Of a DNA stretch of 64,000 bases, positions 44,230 to 54,838 are shown piece after piece. The first letter of the stretch is position 1, and every line of letters starts with the position of its first letter. The position numbers and the translations under genes are program-made. A model generated the notes under the pieces. The model saw only the letters and a list, made by a program, of their open reading frames with translations, did no database searches and had not been told where the DNA came from. Origin of the DNA: Kluyvera sp047971185 (lineage in GTDB: Bacteria; Pseudomonadota; Gammaproteobacteria; Enterobacterales; Enterobacteriaceae); assembly GCF_047971185.1 (NCBI RefSeq), contig NZ_JBKDZH010000036.1, positions 1 to 64,000 on the forward strand, read 5' to 3'.

Positions 44230-45667
44230 GTGTGTTCTCTTTGGTCGTCTCGGCTTCACGATGTTTACGGAAAAACCAGTGCGTACAGTCGATTGGCTTG
44301 CCGGTTTTGGGATCCGGGTAGCGCATTAAGAAAGCGAAGCTGGGACTAAACCCTAACCATAAGGACTCTTGTTTCATTAAAGCGGTCCAGCTGCGGTCAA
44401 TATTTACATTGTGTTCTTCCGCCTCGCGGTAGGCTTCCAGCATCGTGTCGTAATAGTTGGCATTTACCGCATAGGCGCACGCGCAGCCCGCGTTGTAGAT
44501 CCGCGCTACGCCCTGCATGGTCTGAGTGGGCACGAAGCGTTCATAGCGCCCGCCCAGCAGCAGCACCTGCCAATCCAGCAGTGCCAGGCCGTTGAGCAGT
44601 TTGTTGATGTTGTTCACCGCGTTTTCTTTTTTCACAAACCGCAGTTCGGCATCCAGCAGCACCACGTTCTTCCAGCCCTGCTGTTTAGCGTGCGCCACAA
44701 TCTGGTAGTGGGTCAGCCGCGCGGCGGCATCGCTCGACTCGGCCTGCACTTTCGCCACCGGCCAGAGTTGATCGGCCTGTACGCCAAGCGCCAGCAGCGC
44801 CTCACAGCGTTCGGGAAGCATCGCCTCCTGCTGCGATTCGTAAACCACGGCAACCTTCTCAAACACCGACCAGTTCACCAGCGTGTTCAGCGGCGCGTTG
44901 CTCAGGCGACGGTAGTGCGCCAGCAGGTTGGGGTCGTGGACGAAATCTTCCAGCGTCAGATCGACCGCTGTTGAGCTGTCCATGATGTAGTCTTTATCGA
45001 AGGTATTACTGCTGTGCGAAATGCACAGAATGCTCTGCTTCGGGTCAATCTGCTGCACCGGCGTCGTAAAACGGTTCAGGAAGGCATACTCTTCTGCCCG
45101 GGTAGCCTCATCGTCATAACGGTTTTTCTTCAGCAGATTACGGTGATAGCCAAAAGTACCGTTCAGCGCATGGTGCGCGCCGAAAGGGTGCGTCAGGTAG
45201 ATTTTGTCCAGGTGGCTGTACCAGATATAGATCTGGTCGCAGCCGGAAAACAGCGCGTGATGGCGCTGCATCTGCGTCACCTGATGGGAAATTTTATTCG
45301 GCGGATAGTAGTCATCATCATCAAAACAGAGGATGTACTCGCCCTTCGCCAGCGCGTTAAGCCGGTTGCGTTTATTGCCCAGCGCCAGCCGCTCCGGGCT
45401 ATGGATATAGCGCACGTTCGGCGTCGCCGGGTCGCTCATCATTTCGATCAGATCGGCGTTGCTGGTTGGGGAATCGTCGAGAATAATCAGCTCGCGCTGG
45501 TCCGCCGGGTAGTCCTGGTACTGCCAGATATAGAGCAGATAGGGCAGAAACTCGCGGCGGTTATAGGTCGGGCAGACGACGCTGACAAACGGCGTTGTCT
45601 GCGGCTGCGGGCGCTGCTGGCGAGCGAGCAGCGCGGACATCAGGTTCGGTGTATGGGTGGTTTTCAT
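44216..45667 (-). CDS. Two-domain glycosyltransferase in lateral flagellar operon
   Basis: A 483-residue protein. ATG 45667 lies 5 bp after the fliJ stop. The N-terminal GT2 (GT-A) domain has VSVVCPTYNRREFLPYLLYI, LIILDDSPTSN, NKRNRLNALAKG and YILCFDDDDYY (DxD). The C-terminal half from about residue 300 looks like a second, GT25-like domain: NVVLLDAELRFVKKENAV, YNAGCACAYAVNANYYDTM. It likely adds a sugar to flagellin, because it lies between fliJ and fliB-like genes. The GC content is similar to the flagellar genes, so it may be older in the locus than the AT-rich pair. Confidence 0.82.
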   Translation of the reverse strand: MKTTHTPNLMSALLARQQRPQPQTTPFVSVVCPTYNRREFLPYLLYIWQYQDYPADQRELIILDDSPTSNADLIEMMSDPATPNVRYIHSPERLALGNKRNRLNALAKGEYILCFDDDDYYPPNKISHQVTQMQRHHALFSGCDQIYIWYSHLDKIYLTHPFGAHHALNGTFGYHRNLLKKNRYDDEATRAEEYAFLNRFTTPVQQIDPKQSILCISHSSNTFDKDYIMDSSTAVDLTLEDFVHDPNLLAHYRRLSNAPLNTLVNWSVFEKVAVVYESQQEAMLPERCEALLALGVQADQLWPVAKVQAESSDAAARLTHYQIVAHAKQQGWKNVVLLDAELRFVKKENAVNNINKLLNGLALLDWQVLLLGGRYERFVPTQTMQGVARIYNAGCACAYAVNANYYDTMLEAYREAEEHNVNIDRSWTALMKQESLWLGFSPSFAFLMRYPDPKTGKPIDCTHWFFRKHREAETTKENTHGTD

Positions 45668-45672
45668 CGCAA

Positions 45673-46119
45673 TTATCGTTGGCGTGCAGCGGCCAGTTGC
45701 TGACGCAGCCAGCATTGGGCAGAGACAGCGTCGGTCATTTTTTGCTCACGACGGTTTAATTCCATCCGCCGGTCGCTACGTTTGGCATCCAGCACCAGCT
45801 CGAGGCTTTTCTCACGCTTGGCCTCGGCCAGCAGGTTGCCCTGAAGTTTTTTCGCTTCGAGGTTTGCCAGCGCCTGCTCCTGCTTCTGCCAGTCGATAAC
45901 ACGTTGAATATTGTGCTTATATTTCGACTGATTGATCATCATCGCGGCGCTGTTGGCGCTCTGCGTCGCCAGCCCGGAGGCCAGCGAGCTCAGCGCATCA
46001 ATATTCTTCTCAAAGCGCTGGCAGACCTGCTTTTGTGAGGCCAGCTTCGCGCTGAGATCGTCGACGGCGCGCGTGCGCATCAGGTGAAGCTGTTCCAGCG
46101 TTGAAATCAGTTTGCTCAT
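45673..46119 (-). CDS. fliJ: Export-chaperone stalk protein FliJ (LfiJ)
   Basis: A 148-residue protein with long coiled-coil helices (LISTLEQLHLMRTRAVDDLS; QKQVCQRFEKNIDALS). It follows FliI by 6 bp. FliJ is the central stalk of the FliI ring and export gate. Sequence conservation in FliJ is low, so position supports the call. Confidence 0.9.
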   Translation of the reverse strand: MSKLISTLEQLHLMRTRAVDDLSAKLASQKQVCQRFEKNIDALSSLASGLATQSANSAAMMINQSKYKHNIQRVIDWQKQEQALANLEAKKLQGNLLAEAKREKSLELVLDAKRSDRRMELNRREQKMTDAVSAQCWLRQQLAAARQR

Positions 46120-46125
46120 CGTGCA

Positions 46126-47445
46126 TTACCCTGCTTGCGCCAGCGTACGCAGATCGTTAATGGTGGCATCAATTAACGCCGCGTCCTGAACTTCCTGTTG
46201 TAAGAACTGGGTGATAGCCGGTGACAGGCGGACGGCTTTGTCGGCCAGCGGGTCGGCCCCGGCCACGTAGCCTCCCAGCGGAATCAACGGCTTAATACTC
46301 TGGTATTCGGCATACAGCTGCTTGAGCGTGCGCGCGGCGAGCTGGTGCTCGCGGGCGGTCACCTGGCTCATACAGCGGCTGATTGACTGGCCGATATCGA
46401 TGGCCGGATAGTGCCCCGCTTCCGCCAGATGCCGCGACAGCACGATGTGGCCGTCGAGCACCGCGCGCGCGCAGTCGACAATCGGATCCTGCTGATCGTC
46501 GCCCTCGGCCAGCACGGTGTAGATCGCGGTCATCGATCCGCAGCTCTCGCTGTTGCCCGCGCTCTCCACCAGACGAGGGATCATGCTGAACGCCGACGGC
46601 GGATAGCCTTTGGTGGCGGGCGGTTCACCGAGCGACAGCGCGATCTCACGCTGCGCCATGGCGTAGCGGGTCAACGAGTCGACCAGCAGCAGCACATCTT
46701 TGCCTTTATCGCGGTAGTAGCTGGCAATGGTGTGGCACAGCTCGGTGGCCTTGATACGCATCAGCGGCGACTCGTCCGCCGGCGCGGCGACGATCACCGA
46801 CTTCGCCAGCCCTTCGGCCTGCAGCGAGTTCTCGATAAACTCTTTCACTTCACGGCCGCGTTCGCCGATCAGGCCCACTACCACCACTTCAGCCTGGGTA
46901 TAGCGGGTGATCATGCCCAGCAGTACGCTTTTGCCGACGCCGCTGCCCGCCATCAGCCCCACGCGCTGGCCCTTGCCGATGGTCAGCAGGCCGTTAATCG
47001 CCCGCACGCCGACGTCCAGCGGCGCTTCCACCGGCTGGCGTTTGAGGGGGTGAACCTGAGGGAGCTGCTGCGGCAGCAGCGTGTCGCCGCCGAGCTTGCC
47101 TTTGTCGTCCAGCGGTTCGCCAAGGCCGTTAACCACGCGCCCCAGCCACTGATCGCCAATCATCACGCCTTCGCTTTTCCCGGCGGGAAACACGCGCGCG
47201 CCGGCAATCAGGCCGGAAGGCTGCTTGAACGGCATCAGGTAGGTGACTTCACGGTCAAAGCCCACCACCTGCGCTTCCATCATCTCGTGTTCGATGCTTT
47301 CCACGTGGCATAGCTGGCCAATCGCCAGACGGCAGCCCACGCACTCCAGCAGAATGCCGTTGACCCGCACCAGACGCCCGGCGACGCGCGCCAGATCGAT
47401 CTGTTCAATCGAGCGCAACGCCTGTTCGAAATCAAGGCTGCTCAT
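46126..47445 (-). CDS. fliI: Flagellum-specific ATPase FliI (LfiI)
   Basis: A 439-residue ATPase. Walker A is GLMAGSGVGKSVLLG near residue 166. Walker B is KDVLLLVDSLTRYAMAQRE. GEPPATKGYPPSAFSMIPRL is the catalytic-site region. It forms the hexamer that energises type III export. It overlaps FliH by 14 bp. Confidence 0.97.
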   Translation of the reverse strand: MSSLDFEQALRSIEQIDLARVAGRLVRVNGILLECVGCRLAIGQLCHVESIEHEMMEAQVVGFDREVTYLMPFKQPSGLIAGARVFPAGKSEGVMIGDQWLGRVVNGLGEPLDDKGKLGGDTLLPQQLPQVHPLKRQPVEAPLDVGVRAINGLLTIGKGQRVGLMAGSGVGKSVLLGMITRYTQAEVVVVGLIGERGREVKEFIENSLQAEGLAKSVIVAAPADESPLMRIKATELCHTIASYYRDKGKDVLLLVDSLTRYAMAQREIALSLGEPPATKGYPPSAFSMIPRLVESAGNSESCGSMTAIYTVLAEGDDQQDPIVDCARAVLDGHIVLSRHLAEAGHYPAIDIGQSISRCMSQVTAREHQLAARTLKQLYAEYQSIKPLIPLGGYVAGADPLADKAVRLSPAITQFLQQEVQDAALIDATINDLRTLAQAG

Positions 47446-48181
47446 GCGCGGCTTCCGGCAGCAGGGTGTCTTTCAGCACCGAGACGCACTGGTCGAGGCG
47501 GTGCTGGCAGCCAACGTCCATCTCGGTGGTGTCGGTGACGACGCGGCATTCGCCCAGCTCCAGCGTCGGGTCGGCGGCCAGGCCCCATTCACGGGCCTTT
47601 TCAGGTTCGGCTTCGCTGATACGACGAAACTCTTCGGCGTTCAGCAGCACGCGGATCTGCTCCGGCGGCTGCGGCAGGCTGGTCACCGCTTCTTCCACCA
47701 ACGCCAGCAGCTGCGTCGGGTGCAGCGCCAGCTCGCAGCGAATCACCTGACGGGTGACTTTCTCCACCAGCTGTAGCAGCTCTTCGCGGCGGCGCTGTTC
47801 ATAGCCGTCAAGGAAACGCTGAACGTTGGCGGTGACGTGCTCAAACGGCGCGGCGGCTTCCAGAAACTGCTGGCGGGCCTGCTGTTTGCCTTCGGCCAGC
47901 CCTTTACGCATTCCGTCCTCAAAACCCAGACGCGCGCCTTCCTGATAGCCTTCCTCTTTGCCCTCTTCCAGCCCCTGCGCAAAGCCCTGGTTGACGCCTT
48001 CACGGAAGCCTTCTTCCAGCTGCTGCTGATACGCCGCCGGGTCCGGCGCGGCGACGGAGTCATCTTCCATCGGCACGTTGGGCGTCGCCCAGCGTTTACG
48101 CAGCGGCGGGAACTGGTGCAACCGCGGTTTCGCGGTGGGCGGGCGGCTGGCGGTCAGCGGTAAGCTGCGTTTTTTGAACAT
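47432..48181 (-). CDS. fliH: Export regulator FliH (LfiH)
   Basis: A 249-residue protein. The middle has GxxxG-type repeats (EGFREGVNQGFAQGLEEGKE, GYQEGARLGFEDGMRKGLAE), typical of FliH. The C-terminal domain has VTRQVIRCELALHPTQLLA. It inhibits FliI and docks it at the C-ring. It lies 3 bp after FliG. Confidence 0.95.
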   Translation of the reverse strand: MFKKRSLPLTASRPPTAKPRLHQFPPLRKRWATPNVPMEDDSVAAPDPAAYQQQLEEGFREGVNQGFAQGLEEGKEEGYQEGARLGFEDGMRKGLAEGKQQARQQFLEAAAPFEHVTANVQRFLDGYEQRRREELLQLVEKVTRQVIRCELALHPTQLLALVEEAVTSLPQPPEQIRVLLNAEEFRRISEAEPEKAREWGLAADPTLELGECRVVTDTTEMDVGCQHRLDQCVSVLKDTLLPEAAHEQP

Positions 48182-48184
48182 GGC

Positions 48185-49210
48185 TTATTCCACCGTCTGT
48201 TCGGCAAACAGCTGGACCTGAATCTCGCCCTCTTCCACCAGCTGGCGCAGGGTCTGCATAATCTCTTTGCGCACCTGCTCGATACGGCTGACCGGTACCG
48301 GCCCCAGACGCGTGGTGGTGCTTTGCAGCAGCGTGACCTGGCGCTTCGGCATCACGTTGAAGATGGCCTGACGCAGTACCGGCTCGGTGCCTTTCAGCGC
48401 CACGGCCCATTCGTCGATCGGCACTTCGTCCATCAGACGTTGCAGGGTCATCGGCGTCTGGCGGCTGAGGATGAAGAATTCGTACATTTCATCCTGCAGA
48501 TCGTCGACCACGCTCTCATCGCGCTCGCGCAGCTGCTCCAGCAGCTCCTGCTGATTGCTTGGAATACGGTTGACGATGTTGGCAGCGTGCTTGATGCCCG
48601 CCACCTTCGAACCATGCTCGGAGAGAACCGCGATGCCGCGATCGATCAGGCGGTCCAGTTCGTCAATCACGTCACGATTCACGTCATCGAGACGCGCCAC
48701 GCGGTAGATGATTTCATCCTGGCGCTCGCTCGGCAGCACGCTGAGCACGCTGGCGGCGATGTCCGGCGGCAGGAAGGCGAGGAACACCGCCTGTAACTGC
48801 AGGTGCTCCTGCTCAATCAGCGCTGCCAGCTGCGGGATATCAACCCACTGCAGGCGCGCCATGCGATAGCGAATTTCATCGCCGTAAATGCCGTTAATCA
48901 CGCTGCGGGCAATTTCGCCGCCCAGCGCTTTTTCCAGAATACTGCGCAGGTAATAGCGCGATGCGCCGTTGATGCCGCTCTGCTCGCGATAGTCGGAGAA
49001 GAAGTTATTCATCGCCTGGCGTGCCTGGTTTACCTTCACGTCATGCAGACGCGCCATGGTTTCACTCAGCAGCATGACCTCTTCACGGTTCAGCTTCTGC
49101 ATCACCTGCGCCGCCGCCTCTTCACCCACGCTCATCAGCAGGATGGCCGCCTGCTCGAGGCGGCTACGGTTGCCCGAACTATTATTCCGACTTGCTGTTG
49201 CTTCGGTCAT
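48185..49210 (-). CDS. fliG: Motor switch protein FliG (LfiG)
   Basis: A 341-residue protein. The N-terminal region is LEQAAILLMSVGEEAAAQVM. The middle is LPSERQDEIIYRVARLDDV. The C-terminal torque helix has VDDLQDEMYEFFILSRQTPM and the EDR-type segment. It links FliF to the stator. It overlaps FliF by 29 bp. Confidence 0.96.
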   Translation of the reverse strand: MTEATASRNNSSGNRSRLEQAAILLMSVGEEAAAQVMQKLNREEVMLLSETMARLHDVKVNQARQAMNNFFSDYREQSGINGASRYYLRSILEKALGGEIARSVINGIYGDEIRYRMARLQWVDIPQLAALIEQEHLQLQAVFLAFLPPDIAASVLSVLPSERQDEIIYRVARLDDVNRDVIDELDRLIDRGIAVLSEHGSKVAGIKHAANIVNRIPSNQQELLEQLRERDESVVDDLQDEMYEFFILSRQTPMTLQRLMDEVPIDEWAVALKGTEPVLRQAIFNVMPKRQVTLLQSTTTRLGPVPVSRIEQVRKEIMQTLRQLVEEGEIQVQLFAEQTVE

Positions 49211-50861
49211 TGCTGTTAATCCATTGTTTCAGAACTTCCGCTACGCGCTCCGTTTCGCTCTGGGCCAGAACCTGGAGGTACTCCACTTTGGTTTCCAGGC
49301 CGGAGCTTTGCGGCGGCAGCAGATCGTCGTTGTTATTGAAGGCGGTGCTCGGCAGCGCGGTCAGGCTGTCCTGCGAGGTTTCCGATTCGTCGGTCAGCAG
49401 TTCCTGCCCACCTTGTTCAACCTCGTTCACCAGACGTTCGCGGCGTCCCAGACGCTGAGCCAGCGGACGAACGCCGAACAGCAGCGTAAGCAGGGCCAGC
49501 AGACCAATACCACCGTTTTGCCCCCAGTACTGCATATCCGGATCTTTCCACCACTTGTCGCTCAGCAGGGTGTCGGTCGCCGGCGCGGTGAAGGCCAGCA
49601 CGTCCAGCGTCAGCGCATCGCCACGCTCTTTATCAATACCGGCGGCGCTCTCCACCAGACGGGTAATCGACGTCAGCTGTTCAGGCGCCATGTTGGCCAG
49701 CGCCGGAGCGGTCTGGTTTAGCGCCACGGCCACGCTCAACTTCTCCAGCTTATAGCCCGGATGACGGATATGGCGGATATCGCGATCGAAGGCGTATTTA
49801 CGCTGCTGCTGGCTACGACTGCTGAGGGCACGCGGGTCGCTGGTATTGTTGGCGGCCGCAGCCGGTGCCTCGTCACCCGCGGCCTGCGCGGCGGCGGCCT
49901 GCGGATTCTGGTTCACCGGGCGGTTGCTCAGCGAGCCGGGAATACCAAACGCCATTTCGTTGGTGGTGTTCTCCTGGCTCAGCTGTTCATCGCTGACGCG
50001 CGGATCTTTGCCCAGCCGCTCCTGGGTTTCTTCCACGCGGCTTAAGTCCACGGTCGGCGCAACGCTGATACGGTAGTTGCCCGCACCAACCAGGGAGGTC
50101 AGCAGGCTGGAGATATTTTTGGTGGTATCTTCGCGAATACGCTGCATGACATCGTCGCCGAGGCGTTTACCGGCCATGCTGCCGTCCGGCCCGGCCACGC
50201 CGTCAGACAGCAGGTTGCCGGCCTGATCGACCACGCGAACGCTTTCCGCCGGCATTCCCGGTACGGAACCAGACACCAGCTGGACGATCGAAGCGACCTG
50301 CTGTTCATCCAGCTGTCGGCCGTAGCGCAACTGCACCACCACGGACGCGCTGCTGTTGGGCTTATTGGTGAGGACGAATGAACTGGATTCGCTCAGCCCA
50401 AGATGAACGCGCGCGGTTTCTACCGGGTCCAGCGCCATAATGCTTTTCGCCAGCTCGCCTTCCAGACTGCGCTTGTAGCGCACGTTCTGGATAAACTGGC
50501 TGCTACCGAGCATCTCTTCTTTATCCATCAGCTCGTAGCCGTCCGGCGTTGCCGCGCTGATGCCTTTAGCCGCCAGCGCCATGCGCGCCTGCGACAGTTT
50601 ATTTTCGGTGACCAGCACCTGGCCGTTATCCGGGTTAATGCGGTAGGCAATGTTTTCCGCCCCCAGCACTTCCACCACCTGGGCGACCGGGACCTGCTCC
50701 TGCGCACCGTACAGCGCCACGTAGCCCTGGTTACGGTTCCAAAGCGACGCAACGATGGCGAGCGCCAGCACCACGCCGCCGGCAATCACCAGCAGCTTAG
50801 GATTGTTGACGCCCGCAGGCAGGGAGATGGCAGGGAGGCGATCTTTGATTTTGTTTAACAC
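49182..50861 (-). CDS. fliF: MS-ring protein FliF (LfiF)
   Basis: A 559-residue membrane protein. The first transmembrane segment is near residues 24-43 (LLVIAGGVVLALAIVASLW). Ring-building motifs follow: EGELAKSIMALDPVETARVH and SASVVVQLRYGRQLDEQQ. The second transmembrane region is near 450, and the C-terminal tail ESERVAEVLKQWI/TERVAEVLKQWINSN binds FliG. It is 10 bp after the fliE stop. Confidence 0.96.
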   Translation of the reverse strand: MLNKIKDRLPAISLPAGVNNPKLLVIAGGVVLALAIVASLWNRNQGYVALYGAQEQVPVAQVVEVLGAENIAYRINPDNGQVLVTENKLSQARMALAAKGISAATPDGYELMDKEEMLGSSQFIQNVRYKRSLEGELAKSIMALDPVETARVHLGLSESSSFVLTNKPNSSASVVVQLRYGRQLDEQQVASIVQLVSGSVPGMPAESVRVVDQAGNLLSDGVAGPDGSMAGKRLGDDVMQRIREDTTKNISSLLTSLVGAGNYRISVAPTVDLSRVEETQERLGKDPRVSDEQLSQENTTNEMAFGIPGSLSNRPVNQNPQAAAAQAAGDEAPAAAANNTSDPRALSSRSQQQRKYAFDRDIRHIRHPGYKLEKLSVAVALNQTAPALANMAPEQLTSITRLVESAAGIDKERGDALTLDVLAFTAPATDTLLSDKWWKDPDMQYWGQNGGIGLLALLTLLFGVRPLAQRLGRRERLVNEVEQGGQELLTDESETSQDSLTALPSTAFNNNDDLLPPQSSGLETKVEYLQVLAQSETERVAEVLKQWINSNDRSNSKSE

Positions 50862-50871
50862 GGTACAGACC

Positions 50872-51240
50872 TTACAGCGAAATATTCATCACTTCGTCGA
50901 GCGCGCTGTTGAGCTTGTTGCGCACCTGCATCATCGCCGAGAAGGCCACGCTGGCTTTCTGGCTCTCAATCATCGCGCCGGCTAAGTCGTCGCTCTGACC
51001 CATATCAATTGCGGTCTGTTTGGCGCTAGCGCTGTGCTGCAGCGCATCGACGTTGTCGATGGCGTTGTTTAACGCGCGCGAGAAGGAAACCGAGTCGGTG
51101 CTGGCAAACGCGCCGTTCGCCGGGGCAATCGTCTGTGCGGCGTTGACCGAGCCAGCGGAAGCCAGCATGGCCGTTTGCTGCATGCGGTCCAGCAGCGCCT
51201 GGTGCGCGGTGTTAATACCTGCGGCGGCAATCTTGTCCAT
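50872..51240 (-). CDS. fliE: Rod-MS ring adaptor FliE (LfiE)
   Basis: A 122-residue protein. ATG 51240 is chosen for GGAAG upstream and a normal FliE length. The C-terminus has DLAGAMIESQKASVAFSAMM and QVRNKLNSALDEVMNISL, the FliE signature. It couples FliF to the proximal rod. It lies 19 bp after the lafK stop. Confidence 0.94.
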   Translation of the reverse strand: MDKIAAAGINTAHQALLDRMQQTAMLASAGSVNAAQTIAPANGAFASTDSVSFSRALNNAIDNVDALQHSASAKQTAIDMGQSDDLAGAMIESQKASVAFSAMMQVRNKLNSALDEVMNISL

Positions 51241-51259
51241 TATTTCTTCCTTCCTGGCC

Positions 51260-52291
<1,032 letters not shown>

Positions 52292-52808
52292 TTTGGAGTA
52301 CCAGTAAAAAAGAACAAATAAGGATAATGCGCTAAACCTTTATTAAACGCGCGCTGCAATCACCTTGCTACATAGAAGATTAAAAGCGTTTTTATAATGT
52401 TAATAAAGATTAAAGACTGCGGTATTATCACGGGGAAAAACTCCTTCCGTGAAAATATGTTGCCTAGTATACGCATCGACTAGGAATTGTCTCATTTTTA
52501 ATGGATATTAAAACATTAATACATATTTTTCATGACGTTACAGAAGTTATTAATCAATGAGAATGCGGAAAAATAATGGATTAATAACCGCTAGCCACTT
52601 GCAATAAATGGAGCAGAAAGGTCTAATTCGCACTCTGAATAAAAGGCAGTTGAGTCATCGCCTCACGGCGAACCTTCGATGTTGACCTAAAGCGTCACAC
52701 CATTTTCAAAACTCAAATGCGTCGATGAAAATTTTTCGCGACCGTTATCGATAACCGTTAACGGCGCCTTATTGTCTCACCAGGACACGTTATCAAACCG
52801 GAATAATC
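52292..52808. other. Divergent regulatory region between lafK and fliM
   Basis: There is no gene in this 517-bp AT-rich stretch. It must carry lafK and fliM promoters. A perfect palindrome GTTATCGATAAC is at 52744-52755, 53 bp before fliM, with GTTAAC directly downstream, and could be an operator. GG-N10-GC spacing of sigma-54 type occurs near 52578, but the boxes are poor, so I do not call a promoter. Confidence 0.5.
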
Positions 52809-53693
52809 ATGTACCCTGCTTCACAGCGAATCAGAATCCATCAGCAGGATAATCTTCCTGAGCTGGTAAAACTGGATGTCAGCAAACTCGGTCGTCCATG
52901 GCATAAGCTACCTAAGTTAATGAACGATAGCTTTGACATTCTTGACGCGCGCCTGAGTATTTATTTTCTGAAGAAGCTACGTGTTAACGCTGCGTTAGAA
53001 TCCATGACCTTCGCGATCGACCAGAATTACAAAAATGCGCAAATATTCTCAACGCCGTATGGGAATATGGCCTTTGTGATTGATCGTATATTATTACTAA
53101 ACATCCTCCATGATTATTATGGCCTGAGCAAAGACAGCAGCCATATTGAACCGGATGAATCACTGCCGATCACCAAAACGGAAGAGCGCCTGAAAAGCAA
53201 ACTGGGCCAGGAATTAACCTCGCTGGTCATTTGCAAAGAAACCTTCGGCGAAGATCTGGAGATTAAAGTCGATTATTCCACGGTGATTAATCAGTGGGCC
53301 TGGTGCATAACCTTCAAGCTTGAAGGCTATAGCAACGGCAGCTTTACCGTGCTGCTCGACAACCCGCACGTTGACCAGATGCTGGCGCAGATGCGTGCTC
53401 CCGATCAAAAAAACCGCGGCGTGGAGAAAAGCGTCAGCCTGAGTCCGGCGCAGATCGAACGCCTGTTCGATAGCCTGCCGCTGAAGCTGGATGGCCGCCT
53501 CGCCAGCCTGAACCTGACCGTCGCGCAGATCGCCGACATCAAGCCGGGCGACATCATCCCTATCGCCATTAATGACCCTTTACCGGTGTTTATCGGTAAA
53601 GAACAGATTTTTGAAGCCACTATTGCCGAAGATCGCAGCAAGCTTTTTTTATGCGATATCCACGACAAGACAACCGAGAAGCCTTATGAGTGA
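52809..53693 (+). CDS. fliM: Flagellar motor switch protein FliM (LfiM)
   Basis: A 294-residue protein. The N-terminal FliM-CheC-like middle domain spans about 30-200 and the C-terminal SpoA domain spans about 210-290, with VAQIADIKPGDIIPI and LPVFIGKEQIFEATIA. It builds the C-ring. The product lacks an obvious CheY-binding N-terminal motif of the usual LSQxEIDALL kind, typical of lateral motors that do not switch. It overlaps fliN. Confidence 0.9.
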   Translation: MYPASQRIRIHQQDNLPELVKLDVSKLGRPWHKLPKLMNDSFDILDARLSIYFLKKLRVNAALESMTFAIDQNYKNAQIFSTPYGNMAFVIDRILLLNILHDYYGLSKDSSHIEPDESLPITKTEERLKSKLGQELTSLVICKETFGEDLEIKVDYSTVINQWAWCITFKLEGYSNGSFTVLLDNPHVDQMLAQMRAPDQKNRGVEKSVSLSPAQIERLFDSLPLKLDGRLASLNLTVAQIADIKPGDIIPIAINDPLPVFIGKEQIFEATIAEDRSKLFLCDIHDKTTEKPYE

Positions 53694-54084
53694 TTTACAA
53701 CAAGAGCTGAGCCAGTCCCTGGATCTGGACGACCTGAACCTCAGCGACATGACCCAGGAAGAGACCGTTGAAGGCAACATCCGTCTCGATTTACAGCTGG
53801 AAACGCGCAACGCGCCGCTGACCGACGTGCGCCGCATGGCGCTGTTCAGCCGCATTCCGGTAACGCTAACGCTGGAAGTCTCCTCGGTGAATATCTCGCT
53901 GGCCGAACTGATGGCGGTGAACAGCGATTCCGTGATTGAGCTGGATAAAATGGCCGGCGAGCCGCTGGATATCAAGGTCAACGGCATTGCGTTCGGTAAA
54001 GCGGAAGTGGTCGTGCTGAACGATAAATACGGCCTGCGCATCATCGAATTCAACGCCAAAGAGCTGGGTGAGCTAACCCGATGA
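53686..54084 (+). CDS. fliN: Flagellar motor switch protein FliN (LfiN)
   Basis: A 132-residue protein. ATG 53686 overlaps the FliM stop. The SpoA domain has ALFSRIPVTLTLEVSSVNIS, LAELMAVNSDSVIELDKMAG and EPLDIKVNGIAFGKAEVVVL. It completes the C-ring with FliM and FliG. Its stop overlaps the fliP start. Confidence 0.95.
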   Translation: MSDLQQELSQSLDLDDLNLSDMTQEETVEGNIRLDLQLETRNAPLTDVRRMALFSRIPVTLTLEVSSVNISLAELMAVNSDSVIELDKMAGEPLDIKVNGIAFGKAEVVVLNDKYGLRIIEFNAKELGELTR

Positions 54085-54836
54085 ACCGCGCGTTATACCG
54101 CGGCGGCATCCCGCTGCTGCTGCTCATCGGCCTGCTGTTTGCCCAGCCCGCGCTGGCGGCGAACGGCGATATCACGCTGTTTAGCGCCACCGCTAACGGT
54201 GCGGGCCAGGATTACAGCGTTAAAATTGAAATCCTGATCCTGATGACCCTGCTCGGCCTGCTGCCGATCATGGTGCTGATGATGACCTCTTTCACCCGCT
54301 TTATTATCGTGCTGGCGATTCTGCGCCAGGCGCTCGGGTTACAGCAGAGTCCGCCCAACAAGATCCTCACCGGCATCGCGCTGGCGCTGACGCTGCTGGT
54401 GATGCGCCCGGTGTGGACCACCATTTATGCCGACGCGATTGAGCCGTTCCAGAATGACCAGATCACCCTCAAGCAAGCGCTGGTCAACGCCGAAGCGCCG
54501 CTGAAGAAGTACATGCTGGCGCAGACCAACAATAAAGCGATGGCGCAAATCATGACCATCGCCGGTATTGAAGGCGACGCCCGCGAGCAGGATCTGACCA
54601 TCGTGACCCCGGCCTACCTGCTGAGCGAGCTGAAAACCGCCTTCCAGATCGGCTTTATGATTTACATCCCGTTCCTGGTTATCGACCTGATTGTGGCCAG
54701 CGTTCTGATGGCGATGGGGATGATGATGCTGTCGCCGCTGATCGTCTCGCTGCCGTTTAAGCTGATGCTGTTCGTACTGTGCGACGGCTGGACGCTGATT
54801 GTCGGCACCCTGACCGCCAGCGTACAAGGAATGTAG
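54081..54836 (+). CDS. fliP: Export gate protein FliP (LfiP)
   Basis: A 251-residue protein with a signal peptide, followed by FliP blocks LMTLLGLLPIMVLMMTSFTR, LRQALGLQQSPPNKILTGIA, FQIGFMIYIPFLVIDLIVAS and the late GMMMLSPLIVSLPFKLMLF. It follows FliN directly with no FliO gene between, as is usual in lateral loci. Confidence 0.97.
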   Translation: MNRALYRGGIPLLLLIGLLFAQPALAANGDITLFSATANGAGQDYSVKIEILILMTLLGLLPIMVLMMTSFTRFIIVLAILRQALGLQQSPPNKILTGIALALTLLVMRPVWTTIYADAIEPFQNDQITLKQALVNAEAPLKKYMLAQTNNKAMAQIMTIAGIEGDAREQDLTIVTPAYLLSELKTAFQIGFMIYIPFLVIDLIVASVLMAMGMMMLSPLIVSLPFKLMLFVLCDGWTLIVGTLTASVQGM

Positions 54837-54838
54837 CG

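Noticed and set aside
52570..52595. GG-N10-GC spacing suggesting a sigma-54 promoter before fliM
   Set aside because: The remaining positions do not match TTGGCACG-N4-TTGCW.
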